Positions 9,265-17,871 of a DNA stretch of 64,000 bases are shown here, piece after piece; within the stretch, counting starts at the first letter, position 1; each line of letters starts with the position of its first letter. Position numbers and translations under genes: made by a program. Origin of the DNA: Chryseobacterium sp. G0186 (lineage in GTDB: Bacteria > Bacteroidota > Bacteroidia > Flavobacteriales > Weeksellaceae); contig NZ_CP033918.1 of the NCBI RefSeq assembly GCF_003815675.1, positions 1,550,001-1,614,000 on the forward strand, written 5' to 3'. The notes under the pieces are model-generated. The model did not search any database and was not told the DNA's origin. It saw only the letters and a program-made list of their open reading frames with translations.

Positions 9265-12200
9265 TTAATATTCCCAATCCGCATCTGTTACCACTTTACC
9301 ATTAATTTTTTCATGTAAAGCCTGGAACACCACAAAAAGAACCGGAACTACAAAAATCCCTAAGATGGTTCCAAAAAGCATCCCTGAAATGGCAGCATAC
9401 CCAATGGAATGGTTACCCATCGCTGACGGACCTACCACAAAAATCAACGGAAGTAAACCGGTAATAAATGCCAGGGAAGTCATCAGAATAGGTCTCAGAC
9501 GGGCCTTAGCACCCTCAACTGCAGACGCAATAAGGCTCTTCCCTGCTCTACGTCTCTGAATGGCAAATTCTACAATCAGAATCCCGTTCTTTGCTAGAAG
9601 CCCGATCAACATTACCAATGCAATCTGAACATAGATATTATTGGAAAGCTCCGCAAATGTAATTCCGACAAAAACACCCGATAAACCTACCGGAATGGCG
9701 ATCAATACAGCCAATGGAAGAATATAACTCTCATACTGTGCTGATAACAGGAAGAATACAAATACAATACATAATCCGAAGATCATCACTGATTGTGAAC
9801 TGGAACCTGCTTCTTCACGGCTCATTCCTTTATAATCATAAGTATACCCCGGAGGAAGTACCTGCTTGCTTACTTCTTCCACTGCCGCCATGGCCTGTCC
9901 TGTACTGTAACCGGGAGCAGCCATTACGGTTAAATTCGATGAGTTGAACAAATTGAAACGATCTACTACTTCAGCTCCTGTTACCTGCTTTAAGCTTACC
10001 AGAGTATTGATAGGCACCATTTGGCCTAAATTATTTTTAACGAAAATACCGTTCAGGGATTCCTTATCCTGTCTAGTTTCCGGAGTGGATTGCACCAATA
10101 CTCTGTAGTATTTCCCGAATCTGTTGAAGTCTGAAGCCTGAATACTTCCGTAATAACCCTGCATTACTCCCAATACATCAGAAACATTCACTCCAAGCTG
10201 GGCAGATTTCACTTCATCTACAAGCACTTCAAACTGCGGGTAGGTAACATCAAAAGTGGTAAATGCTACCGCCACTTCCGGTCTCTGCATTAAAGCTCCC
10301 ATCATTCCGTAGGAAATATTTCCAAGATTCTGAAGTTCACCGTTGGTACGGTCCTGAAGCACAAGCTCCATTCCGCTGGTATTTCCGAAACCATCAACCG
10401 TTGGAGTATTAATAACAAGGAAATTGGCTCTTTTATCCTGAGAAAGTGCTCCCTGGGTTTGTCCGATAATATCATTTATGTTGTTGACCGATCCTCTTTC
10501 TCCTGATTTTTTCAGTTTAACGAAGATAGAAGCTGCTGAGGAAGACATGGAACCACTGAAAAGGTTCAGTCCGTCTACTGAAATCACTTTATCTACAGCC
10601 GGATTTTTCATCAAAATATCTTCTGTATCAGAAACTACTTTTGAAGTTCTGTCCTTGGATGCTCCCGGAGCAAGATTAGCTGTTACAATGATAAAGCTCT
10701 GATCTTCATCAGGAATAAATCCTTTTGGAGTCGTCATAGACATCCATACAAATAACCCTCCGAAGGCAACAATTATAGCCAGTGCAATCCATTTTTTCTT
10801 TAAAAGGAATAGTACCGCTTTTCCGTAACGGAATGTCAGTTTATTAAAGCTTGCATTAAATCCTGCAAAGAAACGGTCCTTAAAGTTCATCTTTTCATGA
10901 GAACCACCGTGATGTTGCTTTAAAAACAAGGCGCATAAAGCAGGACTCAACGTCAATGCATTGATTGCAGAAATCACAATGGCAATCGCCAATGTTAAGG
11001 CAAACTGTTGGTAAAACAATCCTGTAGAACCACTCATAAAGGCTACAGGAACGAATACCGCAGACATGATTAATGTAATGGATACAATAGCTCCCGTAAT
11101 CTCACTCATCGCAGACATCGTGGCCGCCCTTGGATTCAGTTTTTTATGTTCCATTTTGGCATGAACGGCTTCTACAACAACAATTGCGTCATCCACTACA
11201 ATACCAATGGCCAGCACCAATGCAAACAACGTCAAAATATTGATCGAGAATCCGAAGACTTTCATAAAGAAGAATGTTCCTACAATTGACACCGGAACTG
11301 CAATGGCCGGAATTAAGGTAGAGCGGAAATCCTGAAGGAAAATATACACCACAATGAATACCAGAATAAATGCTTCTATCAGGGTATGAATTACCTGTTC
11401 AATGGATTGGTCCAACGCTTCCTTGGTAGCATACGGAATTTCATAAGCCATTCCTTCCGGGAAGGATTTCTCCAGTTCCTTCATTCTTTCCTGCAGTGCA
11501 ATCTGCACTTCATTGGCATTGGACCCCGCCATCTGGAAGATCGCCATCGTTACGGAAGCCTTTTTATTGAAATTGGAAGAAACTGTATAACTGTAAGCTC
11601 CGAATTCTACCTTTGCAATATCCTTTAACTTTAAAACTGAACCATCGTTCAATGCTTTAATGGTAATGTTTTCATATTGCTCCGGCTCGGTGAATTTTCC
11701 TTTGTATCGAAGAACGTATTCCATCACCTCCTTACTTCTTTCTCCTAATCTTCCGGGCGCCGCTTCAAGGTTTTGGGTTTGAATGGCACGGGAAACATCT
11801 GATGGGGTAAGATTATAAGAGGTCAGTTTATTCGGATCCAGCCAGATACGCATTGAATAGTCTTTGTTTCCATAAACCATGGCATCTCCTACTCCTTTTA
11901 CCCTTTTTAGTTCCGGTACAATATTGATTTTCGCATAGTTCTCCAGGAAAAGATCATTCATTGAACCATCTTTACTGGTTAGGGAAACCATCGCAATCAT
12001 ACTGTTCTGTCTCTTCACCGTAGTAATTCCCGCCTGAATAACTTCAGCAGGAAGCTGATTGGTTACCTGCGCCACTCTGTTCTGAACATTAATGGCTGCC
12101 TGATCCGGATCTGTTCCCAGTTTAAAAATCACGGTAATACTTAAAGTTCCGTCATTACTTGCTGTAGAAGTAATGTAATCCATATTTTCCACCCCATTAA

Positions 12201-12405
12201 TGGCATTTTCCAATGGCGGAGCTACAGATCTTGCAATGGTTTCAGCATTGGCACCCGGATATGCAGCCGTTACCATAACAGTAGGTGGTGCAATGTCCGG
12301 AAATTTTGTAATCGGCAGGCTGACCATACCGACAATCCCGAGAATTACAAGCAATACGGAAATAACCGTTGCCAGTACGGGCCTTTTTATAATTTTCTTT
12401 AACAT
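9265..12405 (-). CDS. RND multidrug efflux pump, HAE1 family (AcrB/MexB-like)
   Basis: The 1046-residue protein has the expected RND architecture: an N-terminal membrane helix, two large periplasmic loops and twelve membrane segments. The helix-4 motif GIVVDDAIVVVEAV carries the proton-relay pair Asp405-Asp406. The sequence 'PGANAETIARSVAPPLENAI' near the start and 'GLLAKNGILIVEFA' in the second half are also characteristic of the family. It exchanges protons for hydrophobic drugs or toxic compounds across the envelope. It sits between the adaptor (9 bases away) and the channel, so all three are made together. The substrate range is not predictable. Confidence 0.95.
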   Translation of the reverse strand: MLKKIIKRPVLATVISVLLVILGIVGMVSLPITKFPDIAPPTVMVTAAYPGANAETIARSVAPPLENAINGVENMDYITSTASNDGTLSITVIFKLGTDPDQAAINVQNRVAQVTNQLPAEVIQAGITTVKRQNSMIAMVSLTSKDGSMNDLFLENYAKINIVPELKRVKGVGDAMVYGNKDYSMRIWLDPNKLTSYNLTPSDVSRAIQTQNLEAAPGRLGERSKEVMEYVLRYKGKFTEPEQYENITIKALNDGSVLKLKDIAKVEFGAYSYTVSSNFNKKASVTMAIFQMAGSNANEVQIALQERMKELEKSFPEGMAYEIPYATKEALDQSIEQVIHTLIEAFILVFIVVYIFLQDFRSTLIPAIAVPVSIVGTFFFMKVFGFSINILTLFALVLAIGIVVDDAIVVVEAVHAKMEHKKLNPRAATMSAMSEITGAIVSITLIMSAVFVPVAFMSGSTGLFYQQFALTLAIAIVISAINALTLSPALCALFLKQHHGGSHEKMNFKDRFFAGFNASFNKLTFRYGKAVLFLLKKKWIALAIIVAFGGLFVWMSMTTPKGFIPDEDQSFIIVTANLAPGASKDRTSKVVSDTEDILMKNPAVDKVISVDGLNLFSGSMSSSAASIFVKLKKSGERGSVNNINDIIGQTQGALSQDKRANFLVINTPTVDGFGNTSGMELVLQDRTNGELQNLGNISYGMMGALMQRPEVAVAFTTFDVTYPQFEVLVDEVKSAQLGVNVSDVLGVMQGYYGSIQASDFNRFGKYYRVLVQSTPETRQDKESLNGIFVKNNLGQMVPINTLVSLKQVTGAEVVDRFNLFNSSNLTVMAAPGYSTGQAMAAVEEVSKQVLPPGYTYDYKGMSREEAGSSSQSVMIFGLCIVFVFFLLSAQYESYILPLAVLIAIPVGLSGVFVGITFAELSNNIYVQIALVMLIGLLAKNGILIVEFAIQRRRAGKSLIASAVEGAKARLRPILMTSLAFITGLLPLIFVVGPSAMGNHSIGYAAISGMLFGTILGIFVVPVLFVVFQALHEKINGKVVTDADWEY

Positions 12406-12414
12406 GATTTCTTC

Positions 12415-13560
12415 TTACGCTTTTTTCTGTTGAGCATTTTTCTTTTGTGCCACGACAGGAGTTCCCGGCTGCAGTCTGTCGAACCCGGAAACGATGTACT
12501 GATCTCCAGCTTTAAGTCCCTTGGTTACAATAAAATTATCTCCTGCCTTACCATTTACCTCAACGGGAAGCATGGCCGCTTTTCCATCCTTGATGGTGAA
12601 GACAAAAACTTTATCCTGAATGGTTCTGGTAGAAGCTATAGGAAGCAAAACCACATTGCTGTAAAACTGATCAAGTAGTATTTTTCCCGTATTTCCACTT
12701 CTTAAAAGGTTATTCGGGTTATTGAATTTCGCCCTTAATGTAATGGAACCAGTGGTTTTGTTGAACTGTCCTTCTACTGCATCAATTTTCCCTGTTTCAG
12801 TATATTTTTCGCCACCGGAAAGCAATAGAGATACAGCCGGCGTATTTTTAATCACCTCATCAATGCTGCTTCCTACATATTGTTTTTGAAAATTATTAAA
12901 GTCATTTTCACTCAAGCTGAAATAGGTATATACCTGATGAATATCCGACAACAAAGTGATAGCCTCCTGGTTACCCGGCGTCATCAAACTTCCCAAACGG
13001 TAGTTGAATCTTCCGATAAAACCGCTTACCGGAGCTTTAATCGTAGAGAAATTAAGATTGATCTTTGCAGATTCTATGGCGGATGTTGACTGGCTCACAG
13101 CTCCTCTTGCTGCATTATAAGATGCTTCTGCTTCTTTTACCTGAATCTCGGAAACCATTTTATTTTTAAAAAGCTCCTTTTTTCTGTCCAGATCGATTTT
13201 AGAAGTCGAAAGATTAGCTTGAGCTGTAATCAATGCTGCCTGGGCACTTTTCAACTGTTCGCTGAATATCTGGTCTTCTATTTTGAAGAGGGGTTGCCCT
13301 GCTCTTACATAATCTCCTTCATCCACAAAAATCCTGCTTAAATATCCTGTTACCTGAGGTCTGATCTCCACATTGGAAATTCCTTCAACGGATGCTGCAT
13401 ATTCTCTGGAAACTGAAGCATCTCCCTGTTTTACTATTTCTACAGGAAGCTCCGGTGCCTGCTGCTGATAAGATTGGTTTTGGTTGTTTTTCCTGCATCC
13501 CGCCAAAACGATGAGCGACAGGAAAAGTATGGTTGATTTCTGAATAAAAAATCTTTGCAT
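12415..13560 (-). CDS. RND efflux periplasmic adaptor (AcrA/MexA-like lipoprotein)
   Basis: The open frame reaches 13611, but the ATG at 13560 gives a typical lipoprotein signal with lipobox LAGC and Cys22, making a protein of 381 residues. The barrel-sandwich and hairpin regions are visible: 'IRPQVTGYLSRIFVDEGDYV', then a coiled coil at about 100-160, then 'APVSGFIGRFNYRLGSLM'. It links the inner-membrane pump to the outer-membrane channel. It is the first gene of the operon, and the intergenic region before it contains repeats that may be operators for the AraC-family regulator encoded immediately upstream. Confidence 0.93.
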   Translation of the reverse strand: MQRFFIQKSTILFLSLIVLAGCRKNNQNQSYQQQAPELPVEIVKQGDASVSREYAASVEGISNVEIRPQVTGYLSRIFVDEGDYVRAGQPLFKIEDQIFSEQLKSAQAALITAQANLSTSKIDLDRKKELFKNKMVSEIQVKEAEASYNAARGAVSQSTSAIESAKINLNFSTIKAPVSGFIGRFNYRLGSLMTPGNQEAITLLSDIHQVYTYFSLSENDFNNFQKQYVGSSIDEVIKNTPAVSLLLSGGEKYTETGKIDAVEGQFNKTTGSITLRAKFNNPNNLLRSGNTGKILLDQFYSNVVLLPIASTRTIQDKVFVFTIKDGKAAMLPVEVNGKAGDNFIVTKGLKAGDQYIVSGFDRLQPGTPVVAQKKNAQQKKA

Positions 13561-13620
13561 AACAATAGTCCTTTTAAATTTCCGCACAAAAATCGAACGA
13601 AAAAAATTCAATAGGATTAT

Positions 13621-13660
13621 TCAAAAAACTTCTTGTTTTGTCAAAAAGACTCCTTATTTC
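13621..13660. promoter_or_regulatory. Tandem 20-bp direct repeats, candidate AraC-family operator
   Basis: Two adjacent imperfect repeats occupy 13621-13640 and 13641-13660, both starting TCAAAAA and continuing ACTyCTT. The 20-base spacing is close to the two helical turns between the half-sites commonly bound by AraC proteins. The AraC-type gene at 13776-14690 is next to it. Confidence 0.45.
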
Positions 13661-13720
13661 AGGAAACATGAGAAATATCATTTATAGACAGAATAAATGA
13701 TATATTTTAATATTTTAAAT

Positions 13721-13728
13721 CAAAATTA
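13721..13728 (-). promoter_or_regulatory. Possible -7 element of the efflux operon
   Basis: On the minus strand this reads TAATTTTG, a match to TAnnTTTG. No clear -33 TTG is found at the usual spacing. It would give a leader of about 160 bases containing the tandem repeats. Confidence 0.35.
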
Positions 13729-13741
13729 TGCTATAATTTTA

Positions 13742-13757
13742 TCAAAAAGACACCTTA
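13742..13757. promoter_or_regulatory. Third copy of the TCAAAAAGACnCCTTA motif
   Basis: The 16-base motif matches 13641-13656 with one mismatch. It lies 14 bases upstream of the candidate -7 element, where an activator could overlap the -33 region. It supports the operator reading of the tandem repeats. Confidence 0.4.
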
Positions 13758-13775
13758 AACACAACTCACTCATTA

Positions 13776-14690
13776 TCAATACAGATCATCTTTCCTGTAT
13801 TCCAGTGGTGATCTGCCCGTATGTTTTTTAAAGAATTTACTGAAAGAGGCCTGGTCCGAAAACTTCAAATGTCCCGCCACCTCATTTACGTTTAAATTAG
13901 GGTTTTTAAGCAATAATCTGGCTTCTACAGCCAACACCTGATGAATCACATCTCTCGGGGATTTTAAGGTCGTTTTATTGATAACCTTCGTAAGATATTT
14001 ACGACTGATAAATAACTTATCTGCATAAAACTGAACATTATGCTCTTCTTTAAAATGCTCCTGAACAAGCTTAAAGAAACTGGTGGTAAGCTCATCTTCA
14101 CGAAGGGTAACTGAATGGGGTTTTTCTATTTTTTTAAAGTAATTATCAATCTCATAGATCACCAGCGAAAAGTGATGCCAGATCATTTCATTAAAATAAT
14201 AATTATCTTTCTCCTTGTTATTCAACATCTTCAGTTCATCGAGATGAAACTGTAATTTTCTGTATAAATCCGGTTCATTTCTGATGATATGGGTAGGATC
14301 TGATGACAGGCTTTTGAGAACATTATTGGATTTATAGTTGAATCCGGCCTGAGAAATAAAGTCCAGTGAAAAGAAGATATATTTTGCATTATAGTCCTCA
14401 GCAATATTTTCTACCCAAAAGGTTTCAGCCATTGGACAAAACACAAGATCACCTTTGGAAACTTCATATCTCTTATCATCAAGCTTAAAGCCCACCCCTC
14501 CTTCCTGCACAAGGAAGATACAGAAATAGTCTGCACGGTAAGGGATATTGGGCTTAATGATATAATTAGCCCCATCAATTTCCATTACAACAAATTCCTT
14601 GATCCTTAGATCAAATTCTACCTGCTCCAATACTTCATCAAAAGCCAATTGCGAAACGAAATCGGGCTCTACCTTGGGTTTTCTAGCCAT
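13776..14690 (-). CDS. AraC-family transcriptional regulator of the efflux operon
   Basis: The frame is open from 14750, but the ATG at 14690 (MARKPKVEPDF) is the more likely start, giving 304 residues. The N-terminal half resembles a cupin-like sensor ('YRADYFCIFLVQEGGVGFKL'). The C-terminal 100 residues form the double HTH typical of AraC proteins, ending 'FSDQASFSKFFKKHTGRSPLEYRK'. It is encoded just upstream of the adaptor gene on the same strand, so it is a plausible local regulator of the pump. The ligand is unknown. The repeats at 13621-13660 and 13742-13757 are candidate binding sites. Confidence 0.88.
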   Translation of the reverse strand: MARKPKVEPDFVSQLAFDEVLEQVEFDLRIKEFVVMEIDGANYIIKPNIPYRADYFCIFLVQEGGVGFKLDDKRYEVSKGDLVFCPMAETFWVENIAEDYNAKYIFFSLDFISQAGFNYKSNNVLKSLSSDPTHIIRNEPDLYRKLQFHLDELKMLNNKEKDNYYFNEMIWHHFSLVIYEIDNYFKKIEKPHSVTLREDELTTSFFKLVQEHFKEEHNVQFYADKLFISRKYLTKVINKTTLKSPRDVIHQVLAVEARLLLKNPNLNVNEVAGHLKFSDQASFSKFFKKHTGRSPLEYRKDDLY

Positions 14691-14803
14691 CAAATGCTGA
14701 TTATAGCACGAAGGTAGTGAAAAAGAGGGAAAAGCGATAAAAAGGAGCATGCTAATGAGCGAAAAGGCTTATTGGTTTTCCTTTCTTGAGTACTTTTCAT
14801 TCA

Positions 14804-14839
14804 ATAAAAAAAAGAACCGACCCCTAAGTACCGATTCTT
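14804..14839 (-). terminator. Terminator after the MFS exporter gene
   Basis: AAGAACCG (14812-14819) pairs with CGATTCTT (14832-14839), including one G-U pair in the minus-strand RNA. The stem is followed on that strand by a run of eight or more T. Confidence 0.8.
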
Positions 14840-14870
14840 ATTCATATAGTTTGTGTAATTTTAAGGCCGC

Positions 14871-16262
14871 TTATGATGGAACGGCTATTTTTGCTTGCTT
14901 CACTTTTAAGCTTTTTAATATAAAATAGAATAACATTCCCAGTGCTAAAAGAGCGTAGCCGATCAAAATAATAAGATTCAGGCTTCCTACTGAAAACTCT
15001 GAAGGAAAAATCTGGCTCATTAACGTCATGAAAGACAATCCGATCCCAGCTCCCAGGAAATAACTTGTAGAACTCAAACTTGATGCCAATCCATAGTGAG
15101 AGGGTTCCACATCCTGAATTCCCAATACTGAAAGTGCTGTAAAGCAGAACGTCATTCCAATTCCCGAAATACAGGCAGCCCCCAATAAAACAACAGCCAA
15201 TGGATGATCTGTATACACTGAGATTAACAATAATACTCCTCCCATCAGCATGAAAACCCATCCAAGAACCCCCATTTGAGAGGAACTCAACCGCTTTGAA
15301 ACATGGGGCAAAATAAACTTAGCCGTTAAAGCTGATATGATACTGAACGGAACAAGCATTAACCCTGCTGAAGCAGCACTATACCCCATATCTTTCTGAA
15401 GCATCAATGAAATCAGGAATAAAAATCCGATAAAGAATGCTCCTAAAGCAAAGAATACAGCATTGGAAACCACCAATGAACCATGCTTAAATAATTTTAA
15501 GTCAAATAATGGTTCTGCAACTGATTTCAATCGGTAGAATACCGCCACTAAAAGTAATACCGCAGCAACCAATGAACCAATTACCAGAAAAGGCTGCTCT
15601 TTAATATGTACTAATTCATGGGTTCCGTAGGTTAAGCTTAAAAGTCCAACAACCATTAATATTCCGGAAACAAGATCTGTTTTTTGAGTTTTTTCGTTCT
15701 TTTCATCTGCCGGAAGATAGTAGTATGATAGGATCAATGTGATTAAAAGAATGGGAACATTAATAAGAAAAACCCAATGCCAGCTTAGGTATGTACTGAT
15801 AATTCCTCCCACAGAAAGTCCACTACCCGAACCGATTGCAGCAAAGGAACTGAAAATACCTATAGCACGGTTTCTTTCCTGTTCTTCTCTGAATGTATTG
15901 GTCACAATAGACAACGCCGATGGCATTACAAATGCAGCTCCTAATCCCTGCAAGGCTCTAAAAAGCGCCAACACTTCAAAATTTTGAGACAATCCTGCTC
16001 CTAATGAGGTCAGCATGAAAATAAGTGCCCCTAATAAGAATATTTTCTTTCTCCCCAACTGATCAGAAAGCTTCCCTCCAATGATCAAAAAGCCTCCAAA
16101 GAACAGTACATAAAGCGTCTGTAACCATTGAACGGTTCCTGCTCCAATATGAAACTGTTCCTGAATTGAAGGAATCGTTAAATTAATAATGGCAATATCC
16201 AAAGCCTCCACAAAAGTTCCTACCGATGCTAAAATTAATATGATATTCTTCCTTGTATCCAT
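14871..16262 (-). CDS. MFS drug exporter, DHA2-like
   Basis: The 463-residue membrane protein has the major facilitator loop motif 'GGKLSDQLGRKKIFL' between helices 2 and 3. The helix-5 stretch 'GSGSGLSVGGIISTYLSWHWVFLINVP' (part of a longer block) resembles antiporter motif C in drug exporters. The N-terminus 'VEALDIAIINLTIPSI' matches the start of DHA2-type transporters. The membrane segments appear continuous along the whole length. It probably exports a toxic compound by proton antiport. It is divergent from an Lrp/AsnC regulator, and a palindrome in between is positioned to regulate it. Confidence 0.87.
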   Translation of the reverse strand: MDTRKNIILILASVGTFVEALDIAIINLTIPSIQEQFHIGAGTVQWLQTLYVLFFGGFLIIGGKLSDQLGRKKIFLLGALIFMLTSLGAGLSQNFEVLALFRALQGLGAAFVMPSALSIVTNTFREEQERNRAIGIFSSFAAIGSGSGLSVGGIISTYLSWHWVFLINVPILLITLILSYYYLPADEKNEKTQKTDLVSGILMVVGLLSLTYGTHELVHIKEQPFLVIGSLVAAVLLLVAVFYRLKSVAEPLFDLKLFKHGSLVVSNAVFFALGAFFIGFLFLISLMLQKDMGYSAASAGLMLVPFSIISALTAKFILPHVSKRLSSSQMGVLGWVFMLMGGVLLLISVYTDHPLAVVLLGAACISGIGMTFCFTALSVLGIQDVEPSHYGLASSLSSTSYFLGAGIGLSFMTLMSQIFPSEFSVGSLNLIILIGYALLALGMLFYFILKSLKVKQAKIAVPS

Positions 16263-16278
16263 ACGTTCAAATTTCCTG

Positions 16279-16286
16279 CAAAATTA
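16279..16286 (-). promoter_or_regulatory. -7 element of the MFS exporter
   Basis: On the minus strand this reads TAATTTTG, matching TAnnTTTG, 16 bases before the start codon at 16262. The expected -33 zone coincides with the palindrome at 16302-16318. Confidence 0.55.
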
Positions 16287-16301
16287 AAATTAACAGAACA
16301 T

Positions 16302-16318
16302 ATGTAAAAATTTTACAT
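16302..16318. promoter_or_regulatory. Palindromic operator ATGTAAAA-A-TTTTACAT
   Basis: A perfect inverted repeat with eight-base arms lies between the divergent exporter and Lrp/AsnC genes. It covers the -33 area of the exporter promoter. AT-rich palindromes of this size are usual Lrp/AsnC targets, so self-regulation and exporter control are plausible. Confidence 0.55.
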
Positions 16319-16404
16319 TAAATTTGGAACAATATTATTATTATAAAATATTTAAAAGAACATTTACCCTGAAATAACAAAATAAACCTTTAAAAACAGA
16401 ACAA

Positions 16405-16875
16405 ATGGCAACAGAAAATTATACTCCGGATGAAAAAGACCTTTCTATTCTTCGGATTTTACAGAAGGATGCCAAGATGAGCGTCCGTGATATTTCAGCA
16501 AGAATCAACCTCAGCCCTACTCCCACGCATGAAAGAATTAAGCGTATGGAAAAACTTGGAATCATTAAGGAATATACCGCTGTAGTAGATCGTAAAAAAG
16601 TAAATAAGGGAATGATGGTGATCTGTATGATTGCCCTGAATGTTCACAATAAAAAGACAGCCGGAAAGTTCATTGAGGAAGTCAGCAAACTCAAAGAAGT
16701 GGTTGAGTTTTACAACATCAGTGGAGATTTTGATTTTATGCTAAAGATTCTTGCTCCCAATATGGATGAGTTTCATGAGTTTTTTATCAATAAGCTTTCT
16801 GAAATTGAAGGAATTGGCCAGACAAAAAGCATTTTTGTAATGAGCAGCATTAAGGAAAGCGCTCAGATCATATAA
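16405..16875 (+). CDS. Lrp/AsnC-family transcriptional regulator
   Basis: The 156-residue protein has an N-terminal winged HTH ('MSVRDISARINLSPTPTHERIKRME', a longer helix-turn-helix block) and a C-terminal RAM/AsnC ligand domain with 'VVEFYNISGDFDFMLKI'. Such proteins form dimers or octamers and respond to amino acids or related small molecules. The gene is divergent from the MFS exporter and shares a 142-base intergenic region holding a palindrome, so it most likely controls that exporter and itself. The effector is unknown. No operon partner follows it. Confidence 0.93.
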   Translation: MATENYTPDEKDLSILRILQKDAKMSVRDISARINLSPTPTHERIKRMEKLGIIKEYTAVVDRKKVNKGMMVICMIALNVHNKKTAGKFIEEVSKLKEVVEFYNISGDFDFMLKILAPNMDEFHEFFINKLSEIEGIGQTKSIFVMSSIKESAQII

Positions 16876-17176
16876 GATCTCAAAAAAAATAAAAATCTAA
16901 AAATCAAAGAATTAAATTAAAAAAATCATTCATAGTGTAGCTATGTCGTAGGTAATTTTTTGGAAACACTTGCTATTATTGAATATGTTTGCAAAGTAAA
17001 AATCCAAGATAAGGGAGGTTTATTTTCAATTGCTAAACAAACAATATCACTAAAAATACAAACTGAAAAAAAGAGGCCTATATCAACACAAAACTTTATG
17101 GTGAAACAATATCTTCAGACCAACCCACCCAATGGGAAAGCCAGGGATATTACACCTACATCATTTGTTTAGCTAA
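16876..17176 (+). other. Region after the Lrp gene with a weak small frame
   Basis: A 70-codon frame runs from a TTG at 16960 to a stop at 17170-17172, just before the terminator stem at 17177. It lacks an ATG start near its 5' end and resembles no family I know. The adjacency to a strong terminator suggests that some transcript ends here, but coding is doubtful. Confidence 0.3.
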
Positions 17177-17211
17177 AAGAGATCACATTTTATGGTGATC
17201 TCTTATTTTTT
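17177..17211 (+). terminator. Strong plus-strand terminator
   Basis: AAGAGATCAC (17177-17186) pairs perfectly with GTGATCTCTT (17195-17204), followed by ATTTTTTT. It lies about 300 bases downstream of the Lrp/AsnC stop. Confidence 0.85.
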
Positions 17212-17244
17212 TCATTACAATAATTTTCAAGCCCCAGACCACAC

Positions 17245-17279
17245 ATAAAAAAGCAGCAGTACAAAACGATACTACTGCT
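17245..17279 (-). terminator. Terminator of the two secreted-protein genes
   Basis: Ten-base arms at 17252-17261 and 17270-17279 pair with one G-U. On the minus strand the stem is followed by six T. It lies about 60 bases after the stop at 17337. Confidence 0.85.
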
Positions 17280-17336
17280 CTTTTACCCATTATAAACTTA
17301 TATCAACCGGATATTCCGGAAATATTTTATATCAGA

Positions 17337-17852
17337 TTATTTCCAGTAACTCCAAACTGCTCCGTCAAACACAGCCAATGCTTTACTGGTTCTATCATAG
17401 CAAATCATTCCAGGATAGGGATTCTTTACATTAATATGAGGGGTTGCAATCTGAGGAAGAATCATTGCCTTATCTGAAGATTCTAATACCAAAACCCCGT
17501 CTGCGGTACTGGATGAAGCTCCGATAATCACTCCTTTTCCTTCATCTGCAGAGCTATTGACAACAACAGCCGTTGAATTTCCGGCATCAGTCAAAGGCTT
17601 CCATACATCATTTTCATATACCTTAACTTTATTATCCGTTACATCAAACACCAATGTTCCATTCACCAGAGATCCGGTAGGAAGTCCGGCGGTTGCAGGA
17701 AGAATCAATCCTCTCGTATTTCCGGATACGTTATCAAAATCCAGCACTGTACTTGCCCCATCCACGACCTGTTTACCAATTGCTACCTGAGCAAATGAGA
17801 AATTAAAAATAACTAACGCTATGGCTATGCTTATATTTTTTATATTTTTCAT
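17337..17852 (-). CDS. Secreted protein of unknown function
   Basis: The 171-residue protein has a signal peptide ending NFSFAQ, followed by 'VAIGKQVV', similar to the 'QIGIG' start of many Chryseobacterium secreted proteins. Short segments such as 'GLILPATA', 'GTLVFDVTDNKVKVYENDVWKPL' (part) and 'GMICYDRTSKALAVFDGAVWSYWK' (part) repeat a pattern seen in adhesin-like or structural proteins of this phylum. The last type recurs in the upstream gene ('GMLLYDIQDKCVKLYNGTEWKC'). It follows that gene after 19 bases, so the two are co-transcribed. No enzymatic motif is visible. Confidence 0.7.
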   Translation of the reverse strand: MKNIKNISIAIALVIFNFSFAQVAIGKQVVDGASTVLDFDNVSGNTRGLILPATAGLPTGSLVNGTLVFDVTDNKVKVYENDVWKPLTDAGNSTAVVVNSSADEGKGVIIGASSSTADGVLVLESSDKAMILPQIATPHINVKNPYPGMICYDRTSKALAVFDGAVWSYWK

Positions 17853-17871
17853 ACTCCTTGATCTGTTTAGG

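Noticed and set aside
16960..17172. 70-codon frame before the terminator at 17177
   Set aside because: It starts at TTG, lacks a recognisable family, and has composition like the surrounding non-coding DNA. It is mentioned only as a spacer note.
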